Positions 17,537 through 25,003 of a stretch of 64,000 nucleotides of DNA are shown one piece after another (position 1 is the stretch's first letter; every line of letters begins with the position of its first letter). This stretch comes from Limnobacter sp. 130. Its GTDB lineage: Bacteria > Pseudomonadota > Gammaproteobacteria > Burkholderiales > Burkholderiaceae_B. The notes under the pieces are model-generated. The model was not told the DNA's origin. It worked only from the letters and a program-made list of their open reading frames with translations, and searched no databases. The translations under genes were made by a program, and so were the position numbers. The stretch lies in contig NZ_LR732328.1 of the NCBI RefSeq assembly GCF_902506325.1, positions 62,001-126,000 of the forward strand, read 5' to 3'.

Positions 17537-18364
17537 TTGGGCGCAGAACTGTTTGCTGAAATTTTTACTGTGCAGGCCGTTCTGGCTTACATTGCGATTG
17601 GAATTATTGCCGGCTTTCTGGCGGGTTTGCTAGGTGTGGGGGGCGGCAGCGTGCTGGTGCCTGCACTGGTGTGGGCCTTCAAGCTGGCGGCACTGCCTGG
17701 GCAATGGAACTTTCGTTTGGCGCTGGGTACTTCCATGGCGACCATTTTGTTCACATCGGTTTCAAGTGTGCGCTCGCATCACCAACACCGCGCGGTGCGT
17801 TGGGATGTCGTTAAAAACTTCATTCCCGGTATATTGTTGGGCACCCTGTTTGGCACATTCCTGGCGCGCCATGTGTCCACCACTTTCCTGATTGTATTTT
17901 TCGCCCTGTTCATGGGGTTGGCCTCCTTTCAAATGTTTTTTGAATACAAGCCAAAACCGGGTCGCGTGTTGCCGGGGCGCAATGGGCAAATGGGCGTGGC
18001 CACATTCATTGGCACTGCGTCTTCGTTGGTGGCGGTGGGCGGCGGTGCACTCACCGTACCGTTTTTGGTGTGGTGCAATGTTTCGATTAAAAATGCAATT
18101 GGCACTGCATCGGCCATGGGTTTTCCCATTGCCCTGGGTGGAACCATCGGTTTCATTTTCAATGGTTGGACCGCACCCGGCCTGCCCACCGGCAGCCTTG
18201 GTTTTGTGTACACACCTGCTTTGCTGTTCACGGTCGTAGCCAGCGTGTTGTTGGCACCTTCAGGCGCCAGGGCCGCCCATGTTTTGCCAGCGCCATTGCT
18301 GCGAAAAGTGTTTGCTGTGGTGGTGTTTGGTATCGCGGTGAACATGATGCGTGGTGTGTTTTAA
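17537..18364 (+). CDS. TauE/SafE family permease at the end of the malonate operon
   Basis: This 275-residue membrane protein has about eight hydrophobic segments and the two duplicated family motifs, FLAGLLGVGGGSVLVPALV near the N-terminus and VAVGGGALTVPFLVW in the second half. TauE/SafE proteins export or import sulfite, sulfonates and small organic anions. A TTG start at 17537 with an upstream GAGG is the only good start. It lies 15 bases after mdcH, so it is probably cotranscribed and may move an organic anion such as acetate; the substrate is inferred only from position. Confidence 0.85.
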   Translation: MGAELFAEIFTVQAVLAYIAIGIIAGFLAGLLGVGGGSVLVPALVWAFKLAALPGQWNFRLALGTSMATILFTSVSSVRSHHQHRAVRWDVVKNFIPGILLGTLFGTFLARHVSTTFLIVFFALFMGLASFQMFFEYKPKPGRVLPGRNGQMGVATFIGTASSLVAVGGGALTVPFLVWCNVSIKNAIGTASAMGFPIALGGTIGFIFNGWTAPGLPTGSLGFVYTPALLFTVVASVLLAPSGARAAHVLPAPLLRKVFAVVVFGIAVNMMRGVF

Positions 18365-18460
18365 GAAACTTTGTCTGCCCTGTCATTCGCTCATTCGTTA
18401 GAACTTTCATGAACTGGTGGAGTCCCTTTAAGCCATGAATGAAAAAGCGGAGTGAATTAT

Positions 18461-18994
18461 ATGATCCCCCAAAAATGGTTGAGTATCGTTGTGGCTTTTG
18501 CGCCCGGCTTGCTGTTTGCGCAAACCGGCGCATCACAAAAAGATTTGCCAGCACTAATCCAGGTGGCCACCGGCAACAGCCTTGTGCTGGAAACCAAAGC
18601 CAGCGGGACCATTGAATACCGATGCAGCAAGGCACAAGACCCCCTCACCACCTACAAGTGGGTCATGGTTGGTCCACGGGCCGACCTGAGCGACCAAGGC
18701 GGTGAAAAGATTGGCGATTACTCTGGCCCGCCTGCGCGATGGACCCACAAAGACGGATCGTTTGTAACAGGCTCGCAAGTGGCCGTGTCACCCAACAGCA
18801 GCAAAAACATTCCCTTGCAACTGGTGAAGACCGATGTGTCTGGCGGGCTTGGCGCGCTGACCGCGATCAGCTACGTTCAGCGTGTGAACACCAAGGGCGG
18901 TGTTGCACCTTCCAAAAAGTGCACAGTCGACAATGTGGGTGAAAAAGCGGAAGTGAAATACAGCGCTGAGTATCGGTTCTGGAAGACGAATTAA
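18461..18994 (+). CDS. DUF3455 family exported protein
   Basis: This 177-residue secreted protein has a signal peptide cut near LLFAQT. Its family features are IEYRCSKAQDPLTTYKWVMVGP, IGDYSGPPARWTHKDGS and SYVQRVNTKGGVAPSKKC. The function of DUF3455 is not known; members occur in bacteria and fungi as extracellular or envelope proteins. ATG at 18461 is preferred over a GTG three codons earlier because GCGGAG is correctly spaced. It stands alone: the upstream operon ends at 18364 and the next gene starts 190 bases later. Confidence 0.82.
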   Translation: MIPQKWLSIVVAFAPGLLFAQTGASQKDLPALIQVATGNSLVLETKASGTIEYRCSKAQDPLTTYKWVMVGPRADLSDQGGEKIGDYSGPPARWTHKDGSFVTGSQVAVSPNSSKNIPLQLVKTDVSGGLGALTAISYVQRVNTKGGVAPSKKCTVDNVGEKAEVKYSAEYRFWKTN

Positions 18995-19015
18995 GTTGGG
19001 AATTTTCTAGTTCAT

Positions 19016-19033
19016 GTCTCCCCTTGGGGCGAC
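19016..19033. other. Short GC-rich hairpin in the 190-base gap after the DUF3455 gene
   Basis: CCCC-TT-GGGG at 20-29 of this block, flanked by GTC and GAC arms with one mismatch, forms a compact hairpin 21 bases after the stop. No T tract follows, so it is at best a weak terminator. The rest of the gap to the next start is AT-rich and could hold a promoter, but no strong -35/-10 pair stands out. Confidence 0.3.
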
Positions 19034-19185
19034 GAGTGCAGCAGTCATGTTGTGGATACATTCGTTAAATTGTTTTACATGACTAACAGTAATAAGCAAC
19101 GAACTAATTAATACTTTTTTATTTTTAGCTTCTTCGATACTGTTTGACACCGGCAGCACCTCACGCTGTGTCAAATGGAAAAAAC

Positions 19186-20142
19186 ATGAAGCTTTATCGC
19201 AACCTGCCCGCCAAAGGCACACCCGTTGTGCCCCCGCTCTCGGCACAGCCTGCTGGCATTGCACAACCGATGGCCATTCGCCTGGCCGTCGGCTTCACCT
19301 CCTTGGTACTGCTAACGCTAACTGTCTTCGTGATAAGCCGGTTTGCGCTGACCAACGATTACGCCAGCGGACTTTCCCTGATTGAAGAAACCTTGTCAGA
19401 CAAAATGTTCTGGAGTGCAGTTGCAGTCGGCTTTCTGGCGCAGGCCATCGACGGTGCACTGGGCATGGCCTACGGCATTACCTCAACCACCTTCTTGTTA
19501 AGCGCCGGGGCAACGCCCGCCATGGCCAGCGCCAGTGTTCATATCGCAGAAATTTTCACCACGGGCGTATCAGGTGTTTCGCATGCCAAGTTGGGCAACG
19601 TCAACAAGAAGCTGTTTTTACGCTTGCTGGTACCCGGCATGATCGGCGCAGTGTTGGGCGCGGTACTGGTTACTCAAATCGACGCAACGGTCATGAAACC
19701 CTTTATTTCAGCCTACCTGTTGATCATGGGTATTTACATTCTGAGCAAGGCATGGCGAACCATCAAATCGAATCAGGGCGAACCCAGGCACGTGGGAAAA
19801 CTGGCCTTGTTCGGTGGTTTCGTTGATTCCGCCGGTGGCGGAGGCTGGGGGCCTGTGGTGACCACATCGCTGGTTGGTTCGGGCAATGATCCGCGAACGA
19901 CGATTGGTTCTGTCAACTTTGCCGAGTTTTTCCTCGCGCTTGCTGGCGCAGCTTCTTTCACGTTGCTGGCAGGAACGGGTGTTTGGGTACTGGTGTTGGG
20001 TTTGGTGATTGGTGGCTTGTTTGCCGCACCTTTCGCTGCGATGGTAACCAAACGATTGAACACACGCACCTTGTTGATTCTGGTCGGCGTCTTGATCAGC
20101 GCCGTGAGTTTTTTCAACCTGTATAAGGCCTTACTGGTCTAG
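19186..20142 (+). CDS. TauE/SafE family permease, second copy, with extra N-terminal helix
   Basis: A 318-residue membrane protein. After a short hydrophilic lead and one N-terminal helix (about residues 30-52) comes the TauE/SafE core: FLAQAIDGALGMAYGITSTTFLLSAG, then HIAEIFTTGVSGVSHAKLGN, and in the second half VDSAGGGGWGPVVTTSLVG. It differs clearly from the permease at 17537, so it is not a recent duplicate. The start ATG at 19186 is chosen for MKLYRNLPAKG; longer starts lack support. A convergent terminator hairpin follows. Substrate unknown; sulfur anions are typical for the family. Confidence 0.85.
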   Translation: MKLYRNLPAKGTPVVPPLSAQPAGIAQPMAIRLAVGFTSLVLLTLTVFVISRFALTNDYASGLSLIEETLSDKMFWSAVAVGFLAQAIDGALGMAYGITSTTFLLSAGATPAMASASVHIAEIFTTGVSGVSHAKLGNVNKKLFLRLLVPGMIGAVLGAVLVTQIDATVMKPFISAYLLIMGIYILSKAWRTIKSNQGEPRHVGKLALFGGFVDSAGGGGWGPVVTTSLVGSGNDPRTTIGSVNFAEFFLALAGAASFTLLAGTGVWVLVLGLVIGGLFAAPFAAMVTKRLNTRTLLILVGVLISAVSFFNLYKALLV

Positions 20143-20165
20143 GGTGGAGAAAACGCATTGATTCG

Positions 20166-20196
20166 ATACGATCGCGGGCATTCTTGGCGATCGTAT
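20166..20196. terminator. Convergent terminator hairpin between the TauE/SafE and fic genes
   Basis: ATACGATCGC (20166-20175) pairs perfectly with GCGATCGTAT (20187-20196) around an 11-base loop. It sits 23 bases after one stop and 20 bases before the other, where a bidirectional terminator is expected. The stem is followed by a broken T-rich tract (TTGCTTGTT) on the + strand. Confidence 0.6.
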
Positions 20197-20216
20197 TTGC
20201 TTGTTCTCAGTGCTTT

Positions 20217-21314
20217 CTAAAGAATTTCATCCTGGCTTAGTAAATTCACAAGCGGCTGATTAATGAAGTAAATATGTTTGCCTTGCGCATGTTCCAGCAC
20301 AATGCCTTTGCCGACAAGTTCTCGCAAATACTTTGCTGCTGTCTGACGTGAAACTCCCAAGTCGTTTTGAACAAATTCGATTCGGGTGTATGGGTGTCTG
20401 AAAAGGTTGTTGAGCAAGTCTTGGGAATAAAGTTTTGGAAGCTCTCTTCTTATTCTTTGTTTGGTACTAGCCATCAATACGCGCATACCTTCTACAAGGT
20501 CTACGGTACTTCTTGCTGTAACTGCTACAGCTTGCAGCATGAACAAGACCCATTCATGCCATTGACCGTGGTCTCTTACAATTTGAAGAAGTCGGTAGTA
20601 ATCGGATTTGTTCTGGTTGATGTATCTGGAAAGGTAAAGAATCGGAATATCCAGCAAGCTGGTTTGAGTCAGATAAAGCACACACAATATTCTGCCGATG
20701 CGTCCGTTGCCATCGCTAAAAGGATGAATGCTCTCGAATTGATGGTGAATAAGCGCCATTTTAACCAGCGGATCAAGATCGTCTGGCGTATTAATAAAAT
20801 GCCCCAGGTTGTCCATGTGTTGCTGAATTTCACTGGCGCTTTGTGGGGGAACAAAAACCGTCGCACCGGTTCGGTCATTTTTTAAAACGGTGCCTGGCAT
20901 GTGACGAAACCCGTCGGTACTGTTTTTCAATAATTGAAACAGTGCAATCAATGTGCTGTTGGTGAGAAGCCCTTGGTCGAATTGCATTTTCGAAAACCCG
21001 TATTTCAAGGCCTCCCTGTAGCGTGAAACTTCTTTGCTGGCCGGCGACACCCAATCCGCAAGCTGTAAATCAGCCTGAAAAAGTTCATCTTGCGTGGTCA
21101 CGTAACTTTCAATTTCCGAGCTTGCCTTGGCTTCCTGAAGAGTTAACGTGTCGATCAATATGGCTTGATTGGGAATACTTTTGGCGCACCCCTTTAGCTC
21201 TGCCAAGTGTCTGTGTGCAACAGCCAAGGCCTTCAAAATAGCGGGATCTTCCTCATTAAAACCGGTGGGAGGCAGTGATGGAATTTGGTAGCTTGCTTTT
21301 AACATGACACTCAT
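20217..21314 (-). CDS. Fic family protein with C-terminal winged helix
   Basis: This 365-residue protein has the Fic motif HPFSDGNGRIGR (His197 onward), which catalyses AMPylation or related nucleotide transfer to a protein hydroxyl. SSEIES at 65-70 resembles the inhibitory S/T-xxx-E-G/N motif of the N-terminal class, with Ser in place of Gly/Asn. The last 70 residues form a winged-helix region (RIEFVQNDLGVSRQTAAKYL), as in Fic proteins thought to regulate their own genes. Three copies of a CATGTTAAAA box surround the start. The gene is AT-richer than its left neighbours, suggesting acquisition. Targets are unknown. Confidence 0.88.
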   Translation of the reverse strand: MSVMLKASYQIPSLPPTGFNEEDPAILKALAVAHRHLAELKGCAKSIPNQAILIDTLTLQEAKASSEIESYVTTQDELFQADLQLADWVSPASKEVSRYREALKYGFSKMQFDQGLLTNSTLIALFQLLKNSTDGFRHMPGTVLKNDRTGATVFVPPQSASEIQQHMDNLGHFINTPDDLDPLVKMALIHHQFESIHPFSDGNGRIGRILCVLYLTQTSLLDIPILYLSRYINQNKSDYYRLLQIVRDHGQWHEWVLFMLQAVAVTARSTVDLVEGMRVLMASTKQRIRRELPKLYSQDLLNNLFRHPYTRIEFVQNDLGVSRQTAAKYLRELVGKGIVLEHAQGKHIYFINQPLVNLLSQDEIL

Positions 21315-21369
21315 TACGCGTTAAGAGTATTGGATTTTTTTAACATGATAGTCGTTCCATGTTAAAAAA
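21297..21369. promoter_or_regulatory. Three CATGTTAAAA boxes at the fic start, one pair as a perfect inverted repeat
   Basis: TTTTTTAACATG (21336-21347) and CATGTTAAAAAA (21358-21369) form a perfect 12-bp inverted repeat with a 10-base centre. A third half-site, TTTTAACATG (21297-21306), has the same orientation as the left arm and overlaps the fic start codon region. The array upstream of a Fic protein with its own winged helix suggests autoregulation. The boxes are seen; the regulator is inferred. Confidence 0.6.
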
Positions 21370-21480
21370 CCTGTTTTTTTAGGCATAAGAAGTGAATTTC
21401 GGATTGAAACATTGGCTCTACCCCCTGTGAGTGACTTGAGTCAGCGGCTTTTTTGAGCCTCAATTTGGCTCTGCTACTGT

Positions 21481-21504
21481 GTTGCCTTTCCCTTTGAAGG
21501 CAAC
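21481..21504 (+). promoter_or_regulatory. Hairpin covering the ribosome binding site of the gene at 21511
   Basis: GTTGCCTT (21481-21488) pairs perfectly with AAGGCAAC (21497-21504) around an 8-base loop. The GAAGG ribosome site (21496-21500) lies in the right arm, 10 bases before the ATG. Folding would hide the ribosome site, so translation could be kept low or switched by a factor. No known riboswitch class is recognised. Confidence 0.45.
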
Positions 21505-21510
21505 TCATCC

Positions 21511-22041
21511 ATGCGTTTACGTTACTTTTTACTTTTGGGATTTCTCTCTGTTCCCTACTTAATTCTGACAACTTGGGATTTGAGCCTGTTTCAAACGGTT
21601 CGACAGGACAACCTGATTTTGTCCCCGGCGGTTAGTGGTCAATTGTTTGATCAAGGGAAGCCCGTAGTCGGGGCAAAAGTGGTTCGGGTGCTCTCTTGGA
21701 ATATGGACGCCGAACCACGCACTGAAATTACCTTTACGAGTGAGCGCGGTCATTTTCAGTTTCCCGAAGTAAGGGGCGCTGCTGAATTTGGATTTTTGGC
21801 CAAATTGTTTCACGTTCCAGTTGTGCTGATTGATGTCAACCTGATTGAGGGGCAGTCTTCAACCTCGCTGTTCTCGAGTGGAAGACATTCATATGACCAA
21901 GCAGTTGAGGCGGGTTCTCAGAAAACTAATTTGAGTTGCGATCTAAAAGATCGCCTACTGTTTGAGGGCGTTTTGCCGATCATCGACTGCAAGGTTGAAT
22001 GGTCTAATCAATTAGAGCTATCCGAATTAGTGATTTTTTGA
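21511..22041 (+). CDS. Exported protein of unknown function, first of two tandem paralogues (candidate lipase immunity protein)
   Basis: A 176-residue protein with an N-terminal hydrophobic signal or anchor (MRLRYFLLLGFLSVPYLILTT). The mature part looks like a single beta-sandwich of the carboxypeptidase-regulatory kind: SPAVSGQLFDQGKPVVGAKV, then FPEVRGAAEFGFLAKLFHVP. Two Cys near the C-terminus (LSCDLK and IIDCKVE) are shared with the next gene and may form a disulfide. The two genes are clear paralogues, and the lipase gene follows directly. This layout resembles periplasmic immunity genes beside a lipase effector; the role is inferred and no family name is certain. Confidence 0.6.
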   Translation: MRLRYFLLLGFLSVPYLILTTWDLSLFQTVRQDNLILSPAVSGQLFDQGKPVVGAKVVRVLSWNMDAEPRTEITFTSERGHFQFPEVRGAAEFGFLAKLFHVPVVLIDVNLIEGQSSTSLFSSGRHSYDQAVEAGSQKTNLSCDLKDRLLFEGVLPIIDCKVEWSNQLELSELVIF

Positions 22042-22097
22042 GCGCTCATACAGGTCTGATAGTGTGTTTGCTTTCCGTCACAACGCATCACAACCCT

Positions 22098-22613
22098 ATG
22101 CGACCAAACCTCGGTAGATGGCTGTTCCCTGCCTGCGCCACCTTTCTTCTCTCTTTCCCCCAAGGATCTCATGCCATGTGGCAAGACAACCTCGTTCTGT
22201 CCTCTACGGTAGAGGGTCAATTACTAGATCACGGTAAACCTTTGGCAGGAGTGAAAGTGAAAAGAATTCTTCATTGGAATATGGAGTCTGAGCCACGTAC
22301 AGCAATTACCTCTACGGATAAGGATGGTCGTTTTCAATTTCCCGAAGTACGCGGTGCGGCAGAGTTCGGTTTTTTAGCAAAGCTGTTTCACGTACCCAAT
22401 ATAAGTCTTCGAATCTATATTCCAATCGACGGTAAAGACTACATGGCCTACGCCACATCGAAAAACTCGTATCAGGACAACGTTGAGACGGGACTTCCCT
22501 ACATACGTATGAAATGCGATCTGAAAAACAAGGAGTTATTCAACGGTAGGTTGCCAATTATTAACTGTGAAGTAGAAGAATCCGAAGAAAGGAAAAGCCT
22601 TAAATATGACTAA
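22098..22613 (+). CDS. Exported protein of unknown function, second tandem paralogue (candidate lipase immunity protein)
   Basis: A 171-residue paralogue of the preceding protein. It has a signal peptide ending near QGSHA, then DNLVLSSTVEGQLLDHGKPLAGVKV, an identical PEVRGAAEFGFLAKLFHVP core, and the same C-terminal Cys pair (MKCDLK and IINCEVE). Between the core and the Cys pair the two proteins diverge strongly, which fits separate binding specificities. The ATG at 22098 gives the best signal peptide; a TTG at 22038 overlapping the previous stop is possible. Its 3' end overlaps the lipase gene by eight bases, so the two are translationally linked. Confidence 0.6.
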   Translation: MRPNLGRWLFPACATFLLSFPQGSHAMWQDNLVLSSTVEGQLLDHGKPLAGVKVKRILHWNMESEPRTAITSTDKDGRFQFPEVRGAAEFGFLAKLFHVPNISLRIYIPIDGKDYMAYATSKNSYQDNVETGLPYIRMKCDLKNKELFNGRLPIINCEVEESEERKSLKYD

Positions 22614-23835
22614 TCTACTTTTACAACCAAACTACGTTCATGCACTTTCGGGTTTTGCATACGAAGCCGATTCCGTTTTTCGCAATCTAAAAGGGGCGAA
22701 TCCCGGCAAGTCAGTAGCGCATGTATCTACCCTAAGTTCAGACGAACTAATTCAAGTGGCCAAGTCTCGAAAACTTCCAATTCAATCAGATGGATTTGGT
22801 ACACTCGCCGGCCGATCCGGCCTTTTCAACATCGACCTGCTCAGCGGTTTCGGCTTCGTCGCCCACGGTACTGGCACCCGCGCCAACGAGCTGGTACTCG
22901 TCACGCGCGGCACGAATTTCCAGCACAACAAATTCGATCTCGCAACCAACGCAAACATCGGTTATGGCATCGGCCCACGGGGCAATGTGTTTCACCGGGG
23001 GTTTTTGAAAACCTTCAAAAGCTATCAAAACCAGTTGGTGAACTTTGTATCGCAAAGTGGTGCAACGCGACCAAATACTATTCACTGCATGGGCCACAGC
23101 CTGGGCGGTGCTTTGGCCAACCTCAATGCGTGCATGTTGCGCGATGCCGGTTTCAATGTGTGCCTGTACACCATTGGTGCGCCGCGCGTGGGTATCGTCA
23201 GCTATGCGCAAGACATGACCAAGCAAATTGCACCCAATCAAATTCGGCGCATCGCCAACTCCTGTGATCCGGTTCCCATGGTGCCTTTGTTTCCCTACAT
23301 GCATGCCTCTCGGGGGTCTTCTGAACTTTTAATACAGCATGGCGAGAAGGTGAGTGTTGATGCGCACCTGCTGCACAGTGGTTATTCCAAAATGGCTCAT
23401 AGCAGCAGTTGGAGCGACTTTTTACCGATGCCGCATGGCTTGTCGCAGTATGCAAATTTATCGAGAGAATTTGCAAAACTGGGTGGCGGTGGCATGTTCA
23501 ATGCCAAGCTACTCGACCTTGTTGGCAAACTGACTGAACAGGTGTTGCGTTCAATGGGGTATGCCTACCTGGTCACAGTGCAGGGCGGCTTAAGTCTTGC
23601 CGTTACTGCGGCAGATCTGCTTTCAGAAGTGCTGGTAAAGGCCGCCAATGCCAGCAAGCTGCTGGCTGACGATGTGTTCACCATCGTGAATTCAATGCTT
23701 GATTTTCTGGGGCGTGCGCCGATCAGCGGTAGTGCTGTCACAGTTCAGACCCTTCACTGGATTCTGGGACAGTTCAGCACGGAAATGGCTGGGCGGGCGG
23801 GGCAGGCCATGTTGAAGGCGCAGAAACCAAGTTAA
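22606..23835 (+). CDS. Class 3 lipase family protein, candidate secreted effector
   Basis: This 409-residue alpha/beta hydrolase has the lipase class 3 signature: the LVTRGTNF oxyanion strand, the nucleophile elbow GHSLGGALANL (Ser165) and a likely catalytic Asp in NSCDPVPMVP. The His is probably in YSKMAHSSSW. No signal peptide is seen, so export, if any, needs a dedicated system. The last 120 residues are helical and small-residue-rich (LTEQVLRSMGYAYLV onward) and could contact membrane. Two exported paralogues lie directly upstream. Tle2-type T6SS effectors are class 3 lipases with periplasmic immunity proteins, so that role is plausible but unproven. The first 60 codons are AT-richer than the rest. 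Confidence 0.75.
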   Translation: MTNLLLQPNYVHALSGFAYEADSVFRNLKGANPGKSVAHVSTLSSDELIQVAKSRKLPIQSDGFGTLAGRSGLFNIDLLSGFGFVAHGTGTRANELVLVTRGTNFQHNKFDLATNANIGYGIGPRGNVFHRGFLKTFKSYQNQLVNFVSQSGATRPNTIHCMGHSLGGALANLNACMLRDAGFNVCLYTIGAPRVGIVSYAQDMTKQIAPNQIRRIANSCDPVPMVPLFPYMHASRGSSELLIQHGEKVSVDAHLLHSGYSKMAHSSSWSDFLPMPHGLSQYANLSREFAKLGGGGMFNAKLLDLVGKLTEQVLRSMGYAYLVTVQGGLSLAVTAADLLSEVLVKAANASKLLADDVFTIVNSMLDFLGRAPISGSAVTVQTLHWILGQFSTEMAGRAGQAMLKAQKPS

Positions 23836-23854
23836 TTCGAAGGGGGTCGGTGTC

Positions 23855-24877
23855 TTAAATCTTTTGCTCAACCCCCCGATACAACACCCACCCCGCAGCC
23901 ACACTTACCACCCAGGTCATTACAAACGCCGCCAAAATTTCCGCAAAGCTACTCAAGCCCAAGGCAATCACCACCGAACTTGCAAACACCGCAATGCCGT
24001 AGTGAATCAGGAAAACGGAATAGGAAATATCGCCCAGCCAGCGAACAGGACCTTGAATAAGCACAGCCACAAAGCGCTCAATACGCGTACTGTTGATCAA
24101 CAGCAAGGCAGTTAAACCCGTCAGTAGCAAACGTTCGCGCCACTCAACCCACAGGGCAATACCCAGCAGGCTCACCATCAGCAAGCTGACCAAACCTACT
24201 TTGTTCTCGCGCTGCGCCCAATGGGCAGCAATCCCCAAGCCGTAAGCGCCAAAAAAGTACCAGGCCCATTCGTCGTGCTCGGCATTTCTGTTCCACACCA
24301 ACAGCGAAGCAATCGTTACCGCGACCGCCAGCAGCAACAGGGCACTTGTTGGTTGAAGCAATTTGAAGCCGCCGGTTTTCTGGCTGATCCACGTAATCAA
24401 CGCCAACAGCAAATACAGTTGTAGGTCGATGGCCACGTACCAAACACCAGCCGACAAGGCTTCTACTTCCACAATGTCGTGCAACAAAAACGCATGGGCC
24501 AGCAGTTGTGTAAAACTGGGTAGATCAGACACCTCTGCGTGCATTGCAATTCGACCGCCCAGCCAGCTCAACAACACAGCCACCGCAATGGCCACCCAGA
24601 ATGGTTTGGCCAGGCGCAGAAAGCGCTTTTTAAACAGCGGCCACACAGCCACATCGCGTGCCTTGCTCAGTAAACCGAACATCGACTGTGCAGCCAAAAA
24701 CCCGCCAATCACCAGAAAAATTTGAACGACATAGCGACCCTCGTCGGCGATGAATCCGAGTAAGTCGGGCCATTTGGCTTGCAACACAGGCGACATGGGC
24801 GTGTACAGCAACAAGTGGTGAATCACAATAATTTGTGATGCCAGCGCTTTCAGCAGATCAATGGTGGAGTTGCGCAC
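23855..24877 (-). CDS. Acyltransferase family membrane protein (OafA/YrhL type)
   Basis: This 340-residue protein has about ten transmembrane helices and the acyltransferase_3 family pattern. It begins TIDLLKALASQIIVIHHLLLY, where the His is the likely catalytic residue, and the later GDISYSVFLIHYGIAVF fits the family C-terminal motif. Members transfer acetyl or other acyl groups to surface polysaccharides or other envelope molecules. It stands alone, and its stop lies about 20 bases from the convergent lipase stop. It probably starts at a GTG. Its substrate is unknown. Confidence 0.82.
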   Translation of the reverse strand: MRNSTIDLLKALASQIIVIHHLLLYTPMSPVLQAKWPDLLGFIADEGRYVVQIFLVIGGFLAAQSMFGLLSKARDVAVWPLFKKRFLRLAKPFWVAIAVAVLLSWLGGRIAMHAEVSDLPSFTQLLAHAFLLHDIVEVEALSAGVWYVAIDLQLYLLLALITWISQKTGGFKLLQPTSALLLLAVAVTIASLLVWNRNAEHDEWAWYFFGAYGLGIAAHWAQRENKVGLVSLLMVSLLGIALWVEWRERLLLTGLTALLLINSTRIERFVAVLIQGPVRWLGDISYSVFLIHYGIAVFASSVVIALGLSSFAEILAAFVMTWVVSVAAGWVLYRGVEQKI

Positions 24878-25003
24878 AAGTAAGGCCGCAGAAGTAAGTC
24901 AGTGCGCAGTATAAAGCGAGTTCCCACAGCAAATGCTGCTTGAATTGGATCGGCTTGAATTGCACCAACTTGGTGCTCATTCCCGGCTGGCAGGCGTATC
25001 ATC

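Noticed and set aside
18365-18460. Search for a terminator after the malonate operon
   Set aside because: Only very short palindromes such as TTCATGAA were found, with no stable stem or T tract, so none is reported.
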